From positions 10,247,001 through 10,311,000 of the forward strand of contig NC_088308.1 in assembly GCF_910592395.1 (NCBI RefSeq): 64,000 nucleotides of DNA, written 5' to 3'. The DNA is from Lineus longissimus (lineage: Eukaryota; Nemertea; Pilidiophora; Heteronemertea; Lineidae). The position numbers and the translations under genes are program-made. Under the pieces are notes generated by a model. It was not told the DNA's origin and searched no databases. It saw only the letters and a list, made by a program, of their open reading frames with translations. Shown here one piece after another: positions 59,590 to 64,000 of this stretch (its first letter is position 1; each line of letters begins with the position of its first letter).

Positions 59590-60632
59590 AATAATGAAAT
59601 GGCCAGGGCCATTGTGCTCACCTCATGTGGAGGAAAGATGGATAAAGAGCATGGTATTGTGTCATGTAGTGTTAGGTTTGATGTAGGTCCAAGCAATTAC
59701 AATTTCCCCAAAATGGCCAATTTACAGTACATTCAACCTCTGTGACCTTGAAAAGTAGGTCAAATCAAAGAAGACCCGGGTGACACATTGAATGGTTGTT
59801 AGAATTAGATGTACCTATGATATAAAATTGGTGCCAATCGGGCAAGTCATTACTAGGAATAATGGCATTTTGAAGAATTTAGGATTTGGCCCCCTCCCTG
59901 GAGGCCAAACGGCAAATCAGATCGCACCAAACTTCGGTACCTGAGATCACCTGACCAAGGGGTACATGTGTACTTAATTTGTGATCAATAGTCATTGCAG
60001 TTAAGAAACGTGCCATAGTTACGGCCTGACGGCGAATTTACGCCATTTGACCTCTGTGACCTTGACAAGAAGGTCAAATTAAAAACCTGTGTGACATATA
60101 CTGTATGGTGGTTAGATGTACCCATGATATCAAATTGGTGGCAATCGCGGAAGAAGTTAAGGAATAATCACATTTTTAAGGTTTTTGGATTTTGCCCCCT
60201 GGTGGTCAAGTGATGAATCATATTGGACCAAACTTCGGTCCCTGAGATCACCTGACTAAGGGGTAAATGTGTACCAAATTTGGTATCAATAGTCATTGCA
60301 GTTTAGAAACGTGCCATCGTTACATCCTAACGGCCAATTTCCACCATTTGACCTCTGTGACCTTGAAAAGGAGGTCAAATCAAAAACCCGGAGGATATAT
60401 GATGCACCTTTGCTAGAAGTACCTACCATATTTTTTTCAAAATTTCCCGACTACTATTAAGGGAGATATTGCATATTTTCACTTTTAACGTTTGGCCCCC
60501 TGGTGGCCAAACCATGAAACGAATCGGACCGAAACTTGGTCTCCAAGGTGTCATTACATAAGGGTACATGTGTACCAAGTTTCAACTCAATAGCTCTAAC
60601 AGTTACGAAACGTGCCCTGCTAACGGACGACG

Positions 60633-60694
<62 letters not shown>

Positions 60695-60747
60695 ACGACG
60701 GACGCCACGGTATGGGATAAGCTCACCTCTGCTAAGAGGTGAGCTAA
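59590..60747 (-). repeat. dispersed repeat A, copy 2 (inverted relative to copy 1)
   Basis: This is the reverse complement of the 2912-4045 repeat with only scattered differences by eye and a longer CGT/ACG tract (60626-60696). The terminal hairpin is at 60720-60745, perfect as in copy 1. It ends hairpin-CTAA, a Helitron-like 3' feature, but the other end does not start with TC. High similarity implies recent insertion or ongoing conversion. Confidence 0.85.
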
Positions 60748-62867
60748 AAAGGAAACACAAATAACATGATTTCATGGCAATATAGCAATGGCAATAATAC
60801 AAGAACAAGAAAAAGAATTTGAAATGCTCAATGATTGTTTGTTAACATGAAAAAGATATATGGAAAAGAAACAAAACAAAAAGTTTTAAACTACAATCAA
60901 GATGAGCAATTTAAGAGATCTGCTACCCAAATACCAATGGTGAAATGAACTGACCCAATCAGAGCAATTAGTTTTTGCTGTGTGAAAAATAGCCAATTAT
61001 CGCGAACAACAAAAGGCTGATAACAGACCACTTTACATTATCATTAACTGTAAACCACCAATTTTCAAGACTCTTTATTTTAGCGATAATTTCATGATTT
61101 TTTTGCTGGATTACAGAATTTCACTTTCCAATAAAAAGACTATAAAAAATTTTATGAATCAAAATTATATGCTTTTTTCGGCAAAAATGAAATGCCCCAA
61201 AAATAAGGCGGTTTACATGTACACTGCACATTTTTGAATAAATCTATGAAAAATTAACAAAGATTCTGCACCGTATAAAGTCCAGTCATTCCAATTTTTG
61301 ACAAACACCCTGCTCTTAAATCAACTGAATTTAATCAGTTGGCTTGGATAATTACAAAAGTACAAAATAACAAAATAGATTGTCTGACAAAACTTTGGGG
61401 GGGGGGGGTGTTTATTATGCATCATAGTTTTGGCTTCTGTGTCTGAAAACAATTACAAATCTTACCCCTCTTGATCCAAATCAGGAAAACCCATGACTCT
61501 GAGCAAATATTCACTTTGATGGGATCAGATACCAGCAGAAACCCACATATGCTATAAACATTGATGTCTCACTCAAAATATGTACTCCAATATATGGCAG
61601 TGGAAAGTTATAGCGATGTTTGACTCATTATTTATGACAACTGGCAGCAGTATCAGTTGGGCAGGATTATGCAAATCACATTAATCTTCACTAAAAATGG
61701 CATCACAAAATTTAAGTAGAGAATATACGTTTACTTTTCTAATCTTTATCCACAATATTATCTATAGGTCACCAATGTTGATATCTTACTCTTTTATGTG
61801 GCAGTGGACAGTTATCATGTTGTTCATTGACTAATTTTTTGGGAACAACGGGCAGCAGCATCAGTTGATCGCATTAATTCTTTCAGCCAGTAACTCGTTT
61901 CGAGCAGTTTGTTTTGAAAACCGAGGTAAATTTCAGAAAATCAGATCTTCAAAATCAGCAGATGATAGCACAGATTGCAGCGCCATCTGATAACCGAGGT
62001 AAATTTCAGAAAATCAGATCTTCAAAATCGGCAGACGATAGCACAGATTGCAGCGCCATCTGATAACCGAGGTAAATTTCAGAAAATCAGATCTTCAAAA
62101 TCAGCAGACGATAGCACAGACTGCAGCGCCATCTGATAACTACCAATCCAATTACAGTGTACTTTAGGCGAAGGCATCATGTGACAGTGCGGGAAATTTG
62201 AATTTGAAAAGCCGTGAGTATACGGTTTGCGGCTGTGAAATCAAACATGGCGGACCGTGTATATACGGCTTGCTGGATGAAAGAGTTAATCGAAACTAAA
62301 AATGGCATCACAAAATTCTAGTAGAGAATACACAGATCTAATCTTACTTTACACCAACTATATACCACACTTATTCCCAGAAATACTAAGAAAATGCTGA
62401 TTAAAATTCGTATGGCAGTGGAAAGTTATAGTGTTGTTTGACTCATTATTTTGGACAACTGACAGCAGTATCGGTAGGCAGAATTATGCAAATCACATTA
62501 ATCTAAACTACATGTATGGCATCACAAAATTTAAGTAGAGAATACAGTTCTAATCTTATCAATCTAATCAATACTATCAATAGGTCAGGATACTTGTAAC
62601 ATGTCACTTGTAGCACATACCAATTCTGTAGAGCGGGCTATAATTAGACCATAAGAGAGCTCAATGATTGTAAGCTTTCTCATCAAAATACAACCAAAAC
62701 ACAATGACATGGACACATACTCCATACAACTGGATTTTCATGTATTTCAAAATAATCCGTTTCTCTTTAAATATATCAAACCAGCCTACATGTAAATAAT
62801 CGTGCCACTTAAAATTACCAAATGCAACTTTTCATACGAGATTAACAAATACTATCATGGTTTTTTT
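60748..62867. other. non-coding region left of the minus-strand gene
   Basis: Contains the triplicated TTAA MITE. A GGCAGTGGAAAGTTATAG word recurs near 61591, 61801 and 62414, each followed by TTGACTCATTATTT-like sequence and CAACTGGCAGCAGTATCAG, showing a diverged ~200-600-bp repeated block. Confidence 0.5.
61878..62285. mobile_element. piggyBac-like MITE family E copy 2, internally triplicated
   Basis: TTAA at 61874-61877 and 62286-62289, ends TTCTTTCAGCC and GGATGAAAGAG. Homologous to 21546-21874 but with three tandem 72-75-bp units (GAGGTAAATTTCAGAAAATC through AGCGCCATCTGATAACC) where copy 1 has one. Confidence 0.82.
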
Positions 62868-63000
62868 CTAATCCTCATCACTATCAATCACATGTGTATA
62901 GCGCCCTTGAGCATTTTTGTACCTCAAATTTTCTCCAGCTGGTGCAAAGATCTCTAATCTCTTCTCCCTCTTGTCAGCAATTCGTTTCAATTCTGACCCC
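62868..63000 (-). CDS. last exon of an unidentified gene (acidic C terminus)
   Basis: Reading leftwards on the minus strand after acceptor ccagctgcag, 43 codons run to TAG at 62868-62870. They encode GSELKRIADKREKRLEIFAP, then a Gly/Tyr-rich segment with RYKNAQGRYTHVIDSDED at the end. Composition, the well-formed helix and the acidic tail look like a real conserved C terminus. I do not recognise the family. An alternative acceptor before the ATG at 63050-63052 would add MSFVIWTVGYNTSCR in the same frame. The gene converges on DLG5. Possible poly(A) signals (TTTATT on the plus strand) are at 61411 and 61075. Confidence 0.55.
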
Positions 63001-63470
63001 CTGCAGCTGGTATTATACCCTACAGTCCAAATCACAAATGACATCTGTCCTGCTTCACGTCAGTGAGGTGCAACATACGCGGGAGTTACGCACCAATGAT
63101 GCTCCAGTGATGCGCTTATCTCGTGTAAATTACGCGCGACCTACTCACCTCTGACGCAATTTACGGGATGACGATTGTGTCTCATATGAATGTACCTCTG
63201 GCAACTTAAGGAAGTAGGACTTCAGTTTAGTATCGCAAAGACATGGAATTGAAAATACAGAGGCCTATGGCAGGTGAATTTTATCTTTTGCAAATACCCC
63301 AAGGTTATTGCAAGGCTGGACTGAAAAATGGGTGACTATTTGCCCCACACGGTTAACCAACCAATTACCCCGATCACTCATTTTTTGGTAAAAGGATGCT
63401 CTACATTTTTTACATATGTCTCGGCCTCACTCCCCCTGTGTTCTGGTCCCACCTGCGCTAAAAAACTCAC

Positions 63471-63517
63471 CTTGATAGGTGTCTTCCTTTTAAGGGTTTC
63501 CTCTCTAGCATACAATC
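63471..63517 (-). CDS. penultimate exon of the same unidentified gene
   Basis: A 47-nt block on the minus strand bounded by acceptor ttgctcaaag and a strong donor (AAG, then gtgagt). Two frames are open. DCMLERKPLKGRHLS ends in phase 2 and joins the exon at 63000 exactly (giving LSRGSELKR). LYAREETLKRKTPIK ends in phase 0 and would fit the alternative ATG-side acceptor. The first is preferred because both phases agree with the cleaner acceptor. Further upstream exons must lie beyond 63560 or outside the window. Confidence 0.4.
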
Positions 63518-64000
63518 CTTTGAGCAACAGCAAAAAAATTCTTTTAGAGGATTTTCATTGAAAACTAATGTGGCAAAGAGTCGTTTTTTTCTGTTCCCAG
63601 ATTACAACTACATTCTCAATTGGCCTCAACTAGAGAAACCCTGTTTCAGCACTCGCCGCAAATAGAGCAACACAACATACTATCGATCTCCAAATTGTGT
63701 TGCCTCCCAATTTTTGTGATTTGGGAAAATTTCAGAATGAAAAATGAAAAATTATTGTGAAATTCCTTTTCAACTTTTCAAATCAAAATTATCTTTTCGT
63801 CATTTTTGTATTTGCCATTTTAGCAACTATAAAAGCACTCGCAAACATTTGGCAGTTAATAGTTTCTCAAAGAACCTCGCAATTGTTACATAATCTAATG
63901 GTTCAATTGATGATATCCTGCAACATCAGTCTCCTGGTTGCAGTGTCAATTCTGTTGGCTCACTCCCCCCTCCTTTCATCTCCCATGTGGTGCCTTTCTT

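Noticed and set aside
59590-60747. Helitron assignment for repeat A
   Set aside because: The hairpin plus CTAA end fits, but there is no 5' TC, and the following base is not T in both copies.

Overview
This is a eukaryotic, intron-rich, AT-rich window from a marine-invertebrate-type genome. The evidence is short GT-AG-bounded exons, kilobase introns full of small inverted-repeat transposons, LINE/SINE debris and homopolymer-G microsatellites. I cannot name the species. The dispersed-repeat style suits a lophotrochozoan (mollusc, brachiopod or similar), but that is inference.

The main gene is a DLG5 (discs-large homologue 5) orthologue on the + strand. I assembled 23 exons from 7926 to 35444. 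All junctions are GT-AG, every phase matches, and together they give 1,985 codons plus a stop. Domain order is coiled coil (exons 2-4), PDZ1 (5-6), PDZ2 (7-8), a long disordered Ser/Pro-rich linker (8-11) with four PPxY motifs, PDZ3 (12-13), an Asp-rich linker (14), PDZ4 (15-16), SH3 (17), a basic hook (18) and a degenerate guanylate-kinase domain (19-23) to the natural C terminus. The N-terminal, CARD-like exon(s) known in the family were not found and should lie upstream of the window or in undetected small exons before 7926.

Region by region: 1-7925 is non-coding with an old and a young copy of one dispersed repeat family. 7926-35444 is DLG5, whose introns carry MITEs and SINE fragments. 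35445-41170 is 3' flank with possible UTR, MITEs and a 61-bp tandem array. 42800-55320 is a dense transposon graveyard: two hAT-like elements with 8-bp target duplications, two elements with 9-bp duplications, a LINE 3' fragment between ~300-bp inverted arms, a ~0.85-kb foldback element, and a probable Penelope-like (GIY-YIG) tail between direct repeats. 56384-62290 holds a SINE, more MITEs and an inverted, near-identical partner of the repeat at 2912. At the right edge (62868-63517, - strand) are two exons of an unidentified gene convergent with DLG5, ending in an acidic tail.

I found no operon, CRISPR array or prokaryotic-style system. The most unusual observations are the PPxY array in DLG5, perfect DR3/ER8 nuclear-receptor-type half-site arrangements repeated inside a dispersed repeat, and several well-bounded non-autonomous transposon families.
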